A stretch of 64,000 bases of DNA from Nitrosomonas sp. Nm51 (GTDB taxonomy: Bacteria > Pseudomonadota > Gammaproteobacteria > Burkholderiales > Nitrosomonadaceae). The DNA lies in contig NZ_FOGH01000004.1 of assembly GCF_900111165.1 (NCBI RefSeq), positions 62,001 through 126,000 of the forward strand. The letters run 5' to 3'. Made by a program: the position numbers and the translations under genes. The notes below the pieces were generated by a model. The model was given only the letters and a program-made list of their open reading frames with translations, had not been told where the DNA came from and ran no database searches. This document shows, one piece after another, positions 10,000 through 18,994 of this stretch. Each line of letters begins with the position of its first letter. Positions within the stretch are counted from its first letter, which is position 1.

Positions 10000-10824
10000 T
10001 TAGGGAGTGCGTTTCTTTCTGGATGTAGATACAGGCGGCTTTTCCGGCTCTATTTCACTTTCGTACATCGCCGTATCCGCCCATAACCGGGTTAAATGAT
10101 ATCTGACCCAGATATCGTCGCCATAGGAAATACCCGTGCGCAATTGCAAAACATATTCAAAATTGTCGCTTTCTGTGGATACCGGCTCCCAGCGCAATTC
10201 CAGTTGATTGCACTTGGCGCCGTAATGTGCCTGATGGTAACTGATATGATTTTTTGCATGATATGCGCAAAGCGCAAATGCGTGCATCAGGGCATATTTG
10301 CCATCGGCATCCCGGCCGCCGACACCCGCGACAACCTCAAATGCCTGGCACCCAGTCAGCACGTTGCTGATATCGTACCATTCACCATTGGCGGGCACTG
10401 AAAATTCGTCCTTTTTTCCAGCCCTGCCATATGCAGCGACTGTTCCGGCCACATCCAGTTCACAGCGCGGGCGCTCAGTATTAATACCGACACCCACGCG
10501 AGCCGCTCCGGCGGTTTCATCCGTTTCGCCAATGCTGCGCAGCGTCAGCACATTCGGATTGAACTGATTGCCGATCCTAAGATTGGACGTTGCCTTATCC
10601 AGCCCCACAAACCATAACGGACTCAACGTTTCCATTTTCTGGTAAAAACTCATTAATTTTCCGTCTCCGAGCTGAAAAATTCTCAGACCATCCCTGACCG
10701 TTTTATCAAAACCGTCATCGATCAGATTCAGCGTCGAATCTATCAAGTCGGCAAATGCAGTCTCTGCAGGCATACTGCCGTTTTTGAATTTGGCTTCAAG
10801 CGTTTTTCTATTTCGTTTCGCCAT
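10000..10824 (-). CDS. Putative fibre/adhesin-like accessory protein of injection system
   Basis: This 274-aa protein has a helical N-terminus (about 1-60) and a middle segment VGVGINTERPRCELDVAGTV at about 110-130. That segment matches the GxGxxxPxxxLDVxG pattern found in phage tail-fibre and adhesin shaft/head junctions. The C-terminal 140 residues look like a beta-rich globular head, and the tail end is lysine/arginine-rich. No signal peptide is present, as expected for a particle component assembled in the cytoplasm. Its ATG lies 17 nt inside the end of the Afp11-like gene. It is the best candidate for a receptor-binding or fibre component in this locus, but a structural accessory role is equally possible. 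Confidence 0.6.
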   Translation of the reverse strand: MAKRNRKTLEAKFKNGSMPAETAFADLIDSTLNLIDDGFDKTVRDGLRIFQLGDGKLMSFYQKMETLSPLWFVGLDKATSNLRIGNQFNPNVLTLRSIGETDETAGAARVGVGINTERPRCELDVAGTVAAYGRAGKKDEFSVPANGEWYDISNVLTGCQAFEVVAGVGGRDADGKYALMHAFALCAYHAKNHISYHQAHYGAKCNQLELRWEPVSTESDNFEYVLQLRTGISYGDDIWVRYHLTRLWADTAMYESEIEPEKPPVSTSRKKRTP

Positions 10825-13800
10825 CTCTGCTCAGAACAATGAATGTACTGCCAATTTCCAATTCGCCAATACCGGTAACTTCCGGTGCTATGGTTACGAA
10901 ACTGTCATCGACTTCAATAAAATGCTGCCGCATCGGTTCGGCAACGCTCCAGGGATATTCCGGTGTAATTTCGCCTGATTCATCTTGCGGCTCAGTCGCA
11001 ACGGCGCTATCGAATAAATCAAACAATGCCTCGCCATCAGGCGCGATCCGTAACATGGAAAAATTCGTTACCCGGTCGATGTATGCAAGCTGCTGTATAT
11101 ACGCTTGCATATCATGTTTGCTGATACGCCATCCAAAATGCTTGGTGTAGCCGACTGTATCATGCCACGGGGAAATATAATCAGATATTGCTTCATTCAG
11201 TTTAGCAAGATACATTCCGCTTGTGCACCCTTCCTTGAATTTAACTGTACACCGGACCTGGATGGTTTCATACACCGGATTGACGCAATGAACGCTGGCA
11301 AATGGGGATATATTCTGCTTGACGAACTGCTTCACTTCATTGACGCGGTGCCCGCTAAGCCACAACTGCTTGCCATAGCGCATCTGTTTGACCGGAAAAG
11401 GCAGTGCGACAATCGTCAGATGCCCGGCTTTTAGGCAGGGACGGAGCCGCCGATACAACGGATCATATTCCGGTATCAGATTGGCAAAACACTTTACTTT
11501 AAATATCTGTGGAAAATGTGCCAGTATAAGTTGCTCATAATCCATAGGCAGCAAAGCGCGGTTTTTATGGCGCAGCCGCTCGCTCAGGCGGATACGCAGA
11601 TCGAATTTGCTTTCTGTTGAGCGCCCGTTTACCGACGGCTGAATTTGCCAGACACGGTCAAGCCCGGGAATAGACTGTTTACTCTGTTTGATACTGCCGG
11701 CTGGAAGGGGGCTGAATGTCATCAGTTTTTTTGCGGTAATGTCATCAATCTGCCGGTTTACCTCAATCGCCTGTGCATAAATTGAATACAGACTGCAGAA
11801 TTTTTCCAAATCATGATCTGCAGATACGCATAACCAATGCAGACCGGCAGGAAGTATCGTATTGTCGGGGTTGATATCAACAGGCACGTTTAATGTAACA
11901 ATTCCGGAAGTCATAAAGCCATACGTCGTATCCGAAACAATCTCCTTGACTGTCAATGGAATCCATTGGTTCGATGACAGACAATACCATTGCAGCCGAT
12001 TGATTGAATTGCTTTCCATTGGCAACGAGTTTTCGCGCAAATGAAAATAAAGCGTCAGCGAACCGCCTTGCTCGAATCCTTCCAGCCCGATCAACAGATT
12101 GCCCGAACAGGTATAGTGCGGCAGCAGCGATACGTATTGCGCCGCCACCGCACCGGCGTCTTCCCAGCCCAAGGGATGCAAATGAATCAGCTTGTCCTGA
12201 TGAATTGGTAAAGCGTCGCCATCCGTTTTACCCACGGTCAACCGCGTCGTTGCCCGGTAATTGGCCAGGATGGATGTAACGACTGGCGTATAAGGTATGT
12301 TGGGTTCTTTTTTTAGCATTTTGGGAATACGTTGCCTGGTATTGTGCGTCAATACACGCGCCAGCACCTGTGGATATTTCTTATGACCGAAAGCATCCAC
12401 GGGAGAGCTCAGTGTAAATTTAAAAAAACCTTTTTTACTGGAAGGCGTGTAGCTGAATTGCGTTAATACCTGACGGTAGTCTAACGGACTCCAGTACGGC
12501 ATTAAAGGGTCGCAGGAAATCCGCCTGGACTCATCCAGTGCATTTGACGCCTGATGCACTTCCTGAACCGCGAAAAGTGGTGCGGCAATAACGGGGGCGC
12601 TTCTTCCCGGAAGCCACTGACCGTCTGTCAGCACGGTCATGTCGATCTTAAAATCAGCATGACCGTTCGGACCGTCATAACCCTGGTAGTATGATTCGAA
12701 GCCGCCGACTCCTGCCGGCAGCCCGCTCCACTTGATCTCGATGCTGAAATGCGTCAATTGCTTGACTGAAGCCTCGGCACATCCCATCACCCAAAACGAA
12801 CCGACCTCCGGCAGCGGTCCAAACGGGTTGAACGACGCCAGTGCAGACAACTGCCCAAGCTGATTATGCAGCGTCAGGCTGCGATTGCCGCTGACCGACA
12901 CGTCGATATCGATCAATTCAATCGCCAGTTTGTTCAGAATACTGTAGGGATACAGATAACCGTGCGAATTCAACAACAGCCTGAACACGGGCAGTTCCGT
13001 GCCATAATTTTCACCGTGCACCGCCGAAGAATAAGGCGCCGCAGCCGGGGTATCTGCGGACAACGTAAAGATAATCCGCAAGCTGTTTTCATCCAATGCA
13101 TTGTCGACACCTGAAAAAACCGGTACATATTCCTCGACAGGCAGCCACCCCTCTTCACCAGAAACATCGATCATAAAGAGATTGCCGAATACCTTGAAAA
13201 AGATATCCTGCGTTTCTTCATCACTGTAACCGGTATCGACATTGCCAGCAGCGGATGATTTCAGTGTCATGGCAATATGCTTGATCCAGTATCCGAGTGT
13301 GTGTTGACCTGTCTCGGTATCCGTTTTGGCGAATTTGAAGGTGATACAGACGGTTCTTCTTCCTTCTTTTAGCAACAGCGTTTTACTGGCGAGCACAAAA
13401 CCGATACGTGCATGTGTTGCAGTAACAACTTCCGTTTCAGTTATTTTTGGCGCACCGAAAATCGGATAAGCGATTTCATCCGTGTAAGATGCGACGGCAT
13501 CTTCGTCGCGCACGGGAATCGTATTTAACCAGCTTGCCGTCGCAAGTTGCCTGGTTTTTTGTTCGCTGGCGTACGGAAGTACAATGGTTTCCTGCAGGAG
13601 ATTTTCAGGTGAATTGAGAGGGTCCCTGTCAAAAAAAAGTGTATAAACGGCGCTGATTCTGGCACCGTGAACGCGCACATCATTACTGCTGGCGTAAAGG
13701 ATTTCCCGGTTATCCTGATCAAGACCGGCAAGGAAAACGGTATTTTTGGCAATCAACGCCGTGTGTTTGGGATTGTTCAAACGGGCGACCACATAGGCAT

Positions 13801-14695
13801 AATCCGGTTTGAACGGATGCGCCTGCGCACCGAGTACTTGCTCATAATAAAAATCAATATAATTCGATGTGAACCGGTTGATTTTTTCATGCAGCCTTTG
13901 AAACAGCTGTAAAAAAGCAATCAGCAGACCGGTAGCCGGATCGTGACGCTGACTATACAACGTGGCCGGCAGCAAACCGGCAGCTCTGGTTTGCACCATT
14001 TCGATCGCCTTGGTGACGGAAAAAAAGCCTGAACGCAGCAGAGCGGGATCGGCCAGTCTGACCGTATAGCCCGATTGTTCAGTGTATTGCTCAACATCCG
14101 GATTACCCAGCAGTTTAATCAGGTCGCTGGAAAAGTAGCTATTGAACGGTTTACCGGGCAAAAAATACGCGAAGTGCTGTAACAGCAACTGCAAGTCATC
14201 CTTGAGTCCGGCGGCGATGCTTTCAACCAGCTGATGCAGTTCATGACCGGCCCGGCTTTGTGCCGGCTTGAGCGACACCAGCCAATAATCCAGCAAACCG
14301 GCGGCATAATAAGCAGCTGTAAGCTGTTGCCGGTACTCGGCTGGCAATGCCGTTTGCAGGATATTTATTGTGTGACTATGCTTCTGTTTTGTAAATAACT
14401 GACCTGAGCCATACATTGCCGCCAGTTTACTCGTATCGGTTGACAGTATCATCGCGATGATCACGGTTTCATCGGCCGTAAAATATGTTCTCCAGTTGCC
14501 GTCTGCTTCATTGTTTAAATGATAAAACTTCATCATTTCGGCATAATCGACGGCCATGGCCATTAATGCGTGAAAACGCAAATCAATCAAATGAAAATAA
14601 TCCTGATCCAGTGCGGGCAGTATACGGTCTGCCTGCCCTGTACCGTCACGAATACGTAAACGCCTGCCGGCAATCAAGTCAGAACAATATTTCAT
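10808..14695 (-). CDS. Large baseplate J-like protein (Afp11/Pvc11-like)
   Basis: I place the start at 14695, giving 1295 aa. The open frame continues to 14893, but the extra 66 residues run through a mobile-element arm and are unlike the family. From 14695 the protein begins MKYCSDLIAGRRLRIRDG, followed by GTGQADR...LPALDxDY and WRTYFTADE, the N-terminal pattern of Afp11-type baseplate proteins. An AGGA motif lies about 11 nt upstream of this ATG. The C-terminal region (about 1080-1250) contains a baseplate-J-like segment (YEQLILAHFPQIFKVKCF ... YETIQVRCTVKFKEG). It should form the wedge that links spike hub and sheath. The 17-nt overlap with the next gene suggests coupled translation. Confidence 0.85.
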   Translation of the reverse strand: MKYCSDLIAGRRLRIRDGTGQADRILPALDQDYFHLIDLRFHALMAMAVDYAEMMKFYHLNNEADGNWRTYFTADETVIIAMILSTDTSKLAAMYGSGQLFTKQKHSHTINILQTALPAEYRQQLTAAYYAAGLLDYWLVSLKPAQSRAGHELHQLVESIAAGLKDDLQLLLQHFAYFLPGKPFNSYFSSDLIKLLGNPDVEQYTEQSGYTVRLADPALLRSGFFSVTKAIEMVQTRAAGLLPATLYSQRHDPATGLLIAFLQLFQRLHEKINRFTSNYIDFYYEQVLGAQAHPFKPDYAYVVARLNNPKHTALIAKNTVFLAGLDQDNREILYASSNDVRVHGARISAVYTLFFDRDPLNSPENLLQETIVLPYASEQKTRQLATASWLNTIPVRDEDAVASYTDEIAYPIFGAPKITETEVVTATHARIGFVLASKTLLLKEGRRTVCITFKFAKTDTETGQHTLGYWIKHIAMTLKSSAAGNVDTGYSDEETQDIFFKVFGNLFMIDVSGEEGWLPVEEYVPVFSGVDNALDENSLRIIFTLSADTPAAAPYSSAVHGENYGTELPVFRLLLNSHGYLYPYSILNKLAIELIDIDVSVSGNRSLTLHNQLGQLSALASFNPFGPLPEVGSFWVMGCAEASVKQLTHFSIEIKWSGLPAGVGGFESYYQGYDGPNGHADFKIDMTVLTDGQWLPGRSAPVIAAPLFAVQEVHQASNALDESRRISCDPLMPYWSPLDYRQVLTQFSYTPSSKKGFFKFTLSSPVDAFGHKKYPQVLARVLTHNTRQRIPKMLKKEPNIPYTPVVTSILANYRATTRLTVGKTDGDALPIHQDKLIHLHPLGWEDAGAVAAQYVSLLPHYTCSGNLLIGLEGFEQGGSLTLYFHLRENSLPMESNSINRLQWYCLSSNQWIPLTVKEIVSDTTYGFMTSGIVTLNVPVDINPDNTILPAGLHWLCVSADHDLEKFCSLYSIYAQAIEVNRQIDDITAKKLMTFSPLPAGSIKQSKQSIPGLDRVWQIQPSVNGRSTESKFDLRIRLSERLRHKNRALLPMDYEQLILAHFPQIFKVKCFANLIPEYDPLYRRLRPCLKAGHLTIVALPFPVKQMRYGKQLWLSGHRVNEVKQFVKQNISPFASVHCVNPVYETIQVRCTVKFKEGCTSGMYLAKLNEAISDYISPWHDTVGYTKHFGWRISKHDMQAYIQQLAYIDRVTNFSMLRIAPDGEALFDLFDSAVATEPQDESGEITPEYPWSVAEPMRQHFIEVDDSFVTIAPEVTGIGELEIGSTFIVLSRDGETK

Positions 14696-14810
14696 GTTGC
14701 CGAGTATCCTGTCCGTCCGGATAAACCAGGCGTAACCGAAACACACTGGTGTGATCAGGATGCAGGCCAGCAGTAATACCAAGTATTGCAGACCGGCCCG
14801 GCGCTGTGCA

Positions 14811-14977
14811 CTTAGAAGCCGCGAATAAATAAGCGTGACAATTGGGCGCGTCTGGCGGGATACAATGCAAGGCGGGAGGATGAGCCATAGCACAAGCTAT
14901 GGCGGCGGCGAACAACGCCGCAGTGTGCCCGCCAGATGCGATCCAAATGTTACAGTTATTTATGAACGGCTCCTTAG
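14811..14977 (-). mobile_element. MITE-like element with inverted arms and CTTAG direct repeats
   Basis: A 157-bp core (14816-14972) is flanked by CTTAG at 14811-14815 and 14973-14977, the pattern of a 5-bp target duplication. The two ends form an imperfect inverted repeat of about 45 bp. Both arms share ATAAATAA, TTGG, and TCTGGCGGG at matching spacings. Inside are further palindromes, GCCATAG/CTATGGC at 14884-14903 and GCGGCG/CGCCGC just after it. No coding capacity is evident. It sits exactly at the stop codon of the gp25-like gene and in front of the Afp11-like gene. The transcript here would fold into a long hairpin. No strand is really implied; minus is given because the host operon runs that way. 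Confidence 0.75.
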
Positions 14978-15396
14978 GTACGCACATTGGTGCCTTCGAT
15001 GAAATAAAACGGATAGACAATATTATGACGGTTGTTGGTAGATCGAACGACATAGGTGATATGAATCTTGATCAGACCGTTTAAACGATCAGTTTCATTT
15101 TCCGTATCCACATCAATGCGTTCAACGATGATACGTGGTTCAAAAAACAAGATCGCACGCCTGACTAAATCCGTTATGACTGTGATTTCGGCCTCATCGA
15201 TTTCCTCAAATACATGCGCTTTTAATCCACAGCCGTAAGTGGGCTGCATAATTCGTTCGCCGGGATACGTCGACAATAAGATATACAGGCTTTCACGAAT
15301 ATCTTCTTCGGCAGACACCCGTTTGACCGTGCCGTTTTGATTAAACTGTGGTGGAAAAGCCCAACCTGTACCCAGAAAGGATTTATCTGTCGCCAT
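14974..15396 (-). CDS. gp25-like baseplate wedge protein (Afp9/Pvc9-like)
   Basis: This 140-aa protein belongs to the GPW/gp25 family of baseplate wedge proteins, which contact the sheath and help start sheath polymerisation. The diagnostic motif YPGERIMQPTYGCGLKAHVFE lies near residues 44-64, preceded by EEDIRESLYILL. It has the usual family length. It follows the PAAR gene by 85 nt and precedes the mobile element; its TAA stop lies within the right CTTAG copy of that element. The assignment is firm. Confidence 0.93.
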   Translation of the reverse strand: MATDKSFLGTGWAFPPQFNQNGTVKRVSAEEDIRESLYILLSTYPGERIMQPTYGCGLKAHVFEEIDEAEITVITDLVRRAILFFEPRIIVERIDVDTENETDRLNGLIKIHITYVVRSTNNRHNIVYPFYFIEGTNVRT

Positions 15397-15481
15397 GTTT
15401 ATCCATTGCTACATTATATATATTGTTCAGCATTAACAGACACAAAGCTGCCGATACCGCACCGCGTTATAGCGCAGTCTG

Positions 15482-15781
15482 TTAGCCGCCTATCATCACT
15501 GTGGGCAAACCCGCCACGATACTGCCGCCATGTGCAGTTGTATCGCCCATTCTGGCAGCCGGCCTGCCACTGATCATCACCGTTGCCGAACCTTTGACGA
15601 TGCTGTCCAGCGGTCCTACACAAACGCACATATCGCCTACCACCGCCGCCGGCAAATTGCCAATCAACACATTCGCCACGCACGGGCCGCTCACCGGCCC
15701 GCCCACATGCGGAATGGGCGGAACACCCGGTGTTTGCATCGGGCAGGTATGCATGTCGGTGATTCTTGCGGCGGGCGGCAT
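15482..15781 (-). CDS. PAAR-repeat spike tip protein (Afp10/Pvc10-like)
   Basis: This 99-aa protein has the PAAR fold, which sharpens the spike tip and binds a metal ion. Evidence is the N-terminal MPPAARITDMHTCP, the glycine- and histidine-rich spacing (PIPHVGG), and the repeated strands GRPAARMGDTTAHGGSI and TVMIGG. Histidines near 11, 25 and 84 and cysteine near 13 are candidate metal ligands. No C-terminal toxin extension is present, so this PAAR does not itself carry an effector. It is followed by the gp25 gene and preceded by the VgrG-like spike gene with a 23-nt gap. Confidence 0.93.
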   Translation of the reverse strand: MPPAARITDMHTCPMQTPGVPPIPHVGGPVSGPCVANVLIGNLPAAVVGDMCVCVGPLDSIVKGSATVMISGRPAARMGDTTAHGGSIVAGLPTVMIGG

Positions 15782-15804
15782 TTTAATGGACCGGACAACC
15801 CGAA

Positions 15805-17595
15805 TTAATTAATCATAACCATCGCGCCCTTGACCGTCGTCTGCCCGCTTGCCGACAACTCTGCCGTAGCATTGCCTTTAGCTGTCAGACCGACGTTGGC
15901 CTGAAGGTTAACATTTAGCCCGCTGCCGTTAATATCCGCCTGTGAAGTCACTTCAACATTGTCGACGGCGTCAATGGTAACCTTGCCTTTTGCGCTGATT
16001 TTTATGTCTTTGGGGCTGTCAAGTGTAATACCGCCGGGACTCAGCTCCACTTTGTTATTATTCTGGTCCTGCAGGAACAGCGATTTCTGATCATCATTGA
16101 TTACAATCTGATTGTTATTCGGCGTTATCAGTGTAATTACTTTTTTTTCTTCATCAAACTCGACTTTCAGCTTGCCGCGCGTCACAATCGCCTTGGTATT
16201 GTTTTCCGCCGTTATTTCATAGGGCGGCTTCCGATTACTGCTGTACAGGCTGCCCAGGATAATTGGATAGGCCGGATCACTGTTCAAATAGCCAATTATG
16301 ACTTCATCGCCAACCTCCGGAATAAAAAATGCACCAACATCGCCGGATGCATAAAAGCCGGCCAAACGGGCCCACACACCTTCAGCGTCCGCCTGCATCA
16401 CCGGTATCGATACCTGTATTCTATACTGGCCGTCCGGGTCGGCATCCAGCTTTTTCACAACACCGATTTGCAAACCGCGAATCCCGGGTACAAAACCTGA
16501 AGCCAGTGGCGCCTCGATAGCATGCTGCTCAGTGAACCATTTTTCCGAAAGACCAAATTCAATTTCGCTCACCCAGTTTCCACTAACGATCCGGTGCCTG
16601 ACCTGAGTCACCAGCACATTGCCATTAAACCGGTCATTAATACCTTTTATCTCAATCAATGTGCCGATTTTAGCTCTGGCGCTGCCCTGAAATGCCGCGC
16701 TGCCGCGAATCCTCGCCAGGCCGGATTTGATCTGTTGACCATTGACCCAGTCTGATAGCGCAGTATTATCGAGCGGAATATCGGTCTGTAAACGGAAATA
16801 GTCCGGCCCGATGACTCTGGCCAGTTCTGCGCTGTCGATATTTCCCTGGCTGTTCAGGCTGACCGGTCCGGCCTGTGCTTCCGAAACTGCCTGTGTGGAT
16901 GGGTCCCACGCTGTTGCTTTCACCGTACCGTACTGTGCAAACGCATCAAGATCGGCGTCAAACGCCATTAAATCGATACCGTAAGTTACCGTCAATTGCG
17001 CTTCTCCCGTCACCTGCGGTGCCCTGATACTGATGGTTCCCGCATCGACCGTCACCAGGCAACCGTTCACTTCGGCCCGCGTCAGCAAAAAATCCCAGTC
17101 GGTACAGTAATACTGGACCAGCTCCTTAAACTGGGTTTTGGTTACGGCAACATCTGCCGACACGTTGCTATAGCTGTTGATCAGCTGCGTCATAATATCG
17201 CTGTCTTTTGCATCGACAAAGTTGGCGTTCTTGCGTCCGACCGTCATTGCAACGGCATGATCTTTGCAATAAACGATTAGGCGCGAATAATTATCGCCAT
17301 CGATCTTGATACTGTGCCTGATCACTATGCCTTTAAACAGACTGGTTTCCTGATTGTCGTATCCGCAGGATAATTCGATCACAGCGCCGGGTTTGAAAAC
17401 ATTCTGGCTGCTGACGGGAAAGTCATTATTTGGCATATCCCCATCCAGGATAACAATTCTGGCCGAGGGAATTTTATTAACACAATACTCTATTTCCACC
17501 GAAACTATCTGGACCGTATCTGCGACTGCCTGGCCGTTGCTGGTCAGGGTTAACGATACAATACCGGTGCTATCCGTTAATGGGGAGTCGGCCAT
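15805..17595 (-). CDS. VgrG/gp5-gp27-like central spike protein (Afp8/Pvc8-like)
   Basis: This 596-aa protein has an N-terminal gp27-like hub region (about 1-370). A gp5-type OB-fold follows at about 375-460 (GLQIGVVKKLDADPDGQYRI ... VGDEVIIGYLNSDPAYPIILGSLY). The C-terminal repetitive beta-helix spike runs from about 490 to 596 (repeating KITIDxxxNVEVTSQ-like strands). It should form the trimeric spike that carries the PAAR tip and sits below the inner tube. No catalytic lysozyme domain or C-terminal effector domain is visible. It starts 8 nt after the LysM gene stop. Confidence 0.92.
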   Translation of the reverse strand: MADSPLTDSTGIVSLTLTSNGQAVADTVQIVSVEIEYCVNKIPSARIVILDGDMPNNDFPVSSQNVFKPGAVIELSCGYDNQETSLFKGIVIRHSIKIDGDNYSRLIVYCKDHAVAMTVGRKNANFVDAKDSDIMTQLINSYSNVSADVAVTKTQFKELVQYYCTDWDFLLTRAEVNGCLVTVDAGTISIRAPQVTGEAQLTVTYGIDLMAFDADLDAFAQYGTVKATAWDPSTQAVSEAQAGPVSLNSQGNIDSAELARVIGPDYFRLQTDIPLDNTALSDWVNGQQIKSGLARIRGSAAFQGSARAKIGTLIEIKGINDRFNGNVLVTQVRHRIVSGNWVSEIEFGLSEKWFTEQHAIEAPLASGFVPGIRGLQIGVVKKLDADPDGQYRIQVSIPVMQADAEGVWARLAGFYASGDVGAFFIPEVGDEVIIGYLNSDPAYPIILGSLYSSNRKPPYEITAENNTKAIVTRGKLKVEFDEEKKVITLITPNNNQIVINDDQKSLFLQDQNNNKVELSPGGITLDSPKDIKISAKGKVTIDAVDNVEVTSQADINGSGLNVNLQANVGLTAKGNATAELSASGQTTVKGAMVMIN

Positions 17596-17603
17596 GACAA
17601 ATC

Positions 17604-18293
17604 TTAGTTGAGCGGTGGAAATCGCAGCAGCATTCCCGGTTTCAAATCACGGAAATGGGTCAGGTTATTGGCACGCGCGACTTCCGGGTAATACGCACTA
17701 TTCTGGTAAATCCGGTAGCAAAGCAATGGCAGCGTATCGCCTGCCTTTACTTCAACCTGATGCGTCAAATCCGGGGACTGATTATCCGCTTCCTTGGCAA
17801 TTTCTTCACTGCTTTGATATTCGACAAACGCCAAAGTTACTTTGGCGCGCAATGGAACACCACTGGGCTTGAAAAGCGTGTAATCAAACTTGAGTGATTC
17901 CACGCGGCCGTAAAACAGAAAACTGCCCCACTTTAGCTGCACAATTGGCGCTTCATGCTTGCTGCCATCATAGGTATACACAACATTGCGCAGCAGTTCG
18001 ATCTGATTCTTGACTGAAACAGGTTGATTATTCGAAGACCGGATAACGCCGGTACCGTCAAATATCAGCTCCTTCAGAACTATTTTTTCCGGATGACTTA
18101 CATCATATTTGGTCTCGGTGCCAGGTTGCCCCAATACTTTGTTTTTTGCATATCTCAGACTTAGTACATGTTCATATCCGGATGGATTGATCGTCGCCTC
18201 AAATTTTTTTTTGGAACTGTCAATGCTGATTTTACCGTCTGAACTGACTGTGCAGCGGGAAATGGTCAACAGCGCCTTTTTCTGATTCGCCAC
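17604..18293 (-). CDS. LysM-containing injection system baseplate/tube protein (Afp7/Pvc7-like)
   Basis: This 229-aa protein has an N-terminal CIS tube-protein domain (about 1-165; note KFEATINPSGYEHVLS and QLKWGSFLFYGRVESL). A C-terminal LysM module follows at about 178-229 (VEVKAGDTLPLLCYRIYQNS ... LKPGMLLRFPP). Afp7-like proteins sit between tube and baseplate hub. The start is a GTG that directly follows the TAA of the DUF5908 gene; a GAGGAG ribosome-binding site inside that gene's last codons lies 6 nt upstream. This arrangement decides the start and implies coupled translation. Confidence 0.9.
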   Translation of the reverse strand: MANQKKALLTISRCTVSSDGKISIDSSKKKFEATINPSGYEHVLSLRYAKNKVLGQPGTETKYDVSHPEKIVLKELIFDGTGVIRSSNNQPVSVKNQIELLRNVVYTYDGSKHEAPIVQLKWGSFLFYGRVESLKFDYTLFKPSGVPLRAKVTLAFVEYQSSEEIAKEADNQSPDLTHQVEVKAGDTLPLLCYRIYQNSAYYPEVARANNLTHFRDLKPGMLLRFPPLN

Positions 18294-18458
18294 TTAACGC
18301 TCCTCTTTTTCGCGCATGATGTCCCGAATCATATGCCGGCACTCCGCCAACAATTCTTGTTTTAAAGCATTGCGATCTTCGTAAACATCCTGTGGTTCGT
18401 CCACGGCACGCTGAACAATATTTGATTTAATCAGTAATTCTTTAATCTCTATAGGCAT
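18294..18458 (-). CDS. DUF5908-like small protein of injection system
   Basis: This is a 54-aa open frame, MPIEIKELLIKSNIVQ...MREKEER, with ATG at 18458 and TAA at 18294-18296. The N-terminus MPIEIKELLIK matches the short DUF5908 family, found mainly inside contractile injection loci between tube and LysM genes, which is its position here. The function is unknown; the charged helical C-terminus suggests a small baseplate or assembly factor. It lies 14 nt after the second tube gene and directly abuts the LysM gene. Position and N-terminal pattern make it convincing despite its size. Confidence 0.8.
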   Translation of the reverse strand: MPIEIKELLIKSNIVQRAVDEPQDVYEDRNALKQELLAECRHMIRDIMREKEER

Positions 18459-18472
18459 TTTTATGATGCGCG

Positions 18473-18940
18473 TTACACAATACGTTTCGAATAATTATAG
18501 TTCAACACTATTTTTTCGATAGCCACCTCGTTTTTAGTCGAGCCAAAGCTTTCAATTTCCCATTTCACAGGGTAAGCAGAATCGAACAACCAGCCGCGTA
18601 TCGGCTTTTTATTTTCGTTCATTAAAAAAACCCGTATGGCTTGTGTCTCAATAGCTGTCACAAAGTCACCTTCCATGACGGCAATACACCACTTCACCAG
18701 CGGTGAATCTTTGGATGCAACGCCGCGCTTTAGTTCAAGATTGGGATGCTTGATCCCTTTGGGCAATTGATGCACAAAACGGTTTTCACCACCTTCAACA
18801 ACCGTTTCAATCTCCACTTCAGAAGCAATGCCGGACACTTCCTGAAAAGAAGTATCCGTATTCTCATGGGTACCGCCAAACATCACTTTGAAGTAAAAAG
18901 CCGAAGGCGGGTAAATTGTATCTTTTTGTGCATCCGGCAT
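18473..18940 (-). CDS. Inner tube protein, second paralogue (T4 gp19-like)
   Basis: This 155-aa protein belongs to the conserved phage tail tube family (gp19/Hcp-like barrel). Supporting patterns are FYFKVMFGG near the start, SFQEVSGIASEVEIETVVEGG, and WEIESFGSTKNEVAIEKIVLNYNY at the C-terminus. It follows the first tube gene by 54 nt. Two tube paralogues are usual in these loci; the one nearer the baseplate genes (Afp5/Pvc5-like) often forms the initiating ring, so this copy may be the adaptor. That role is inferred from gene order. Confidence 0.9.
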   Translation of the reverse strand: MPDAQKDTIYPPSAFYFKVMFGGTHENTDTSFQEVSGIASEVEIETVVEGGENRFVHQLPKGIKHPNLELKRGVASKDSPLVKWCIAVMEGDFVTAIETQAIRVFLMNENKKPIRGWLFDSAYPVKWEIESFGSTKNEVAIEKIVLNYNYSKRIV

Positions 18941-18994
18941 CTGTCAATTCAATACCTTCCGTCTTTCAATTCATATTTTAGCTAGCTTGCCCTA

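Noticed and set aside
14815-14893. Membrane-anchored N-terminus for the Afp11-like protein
   Set aside because: The extra residues run through the mobile element arm and do not match the family, which starts near 14695.
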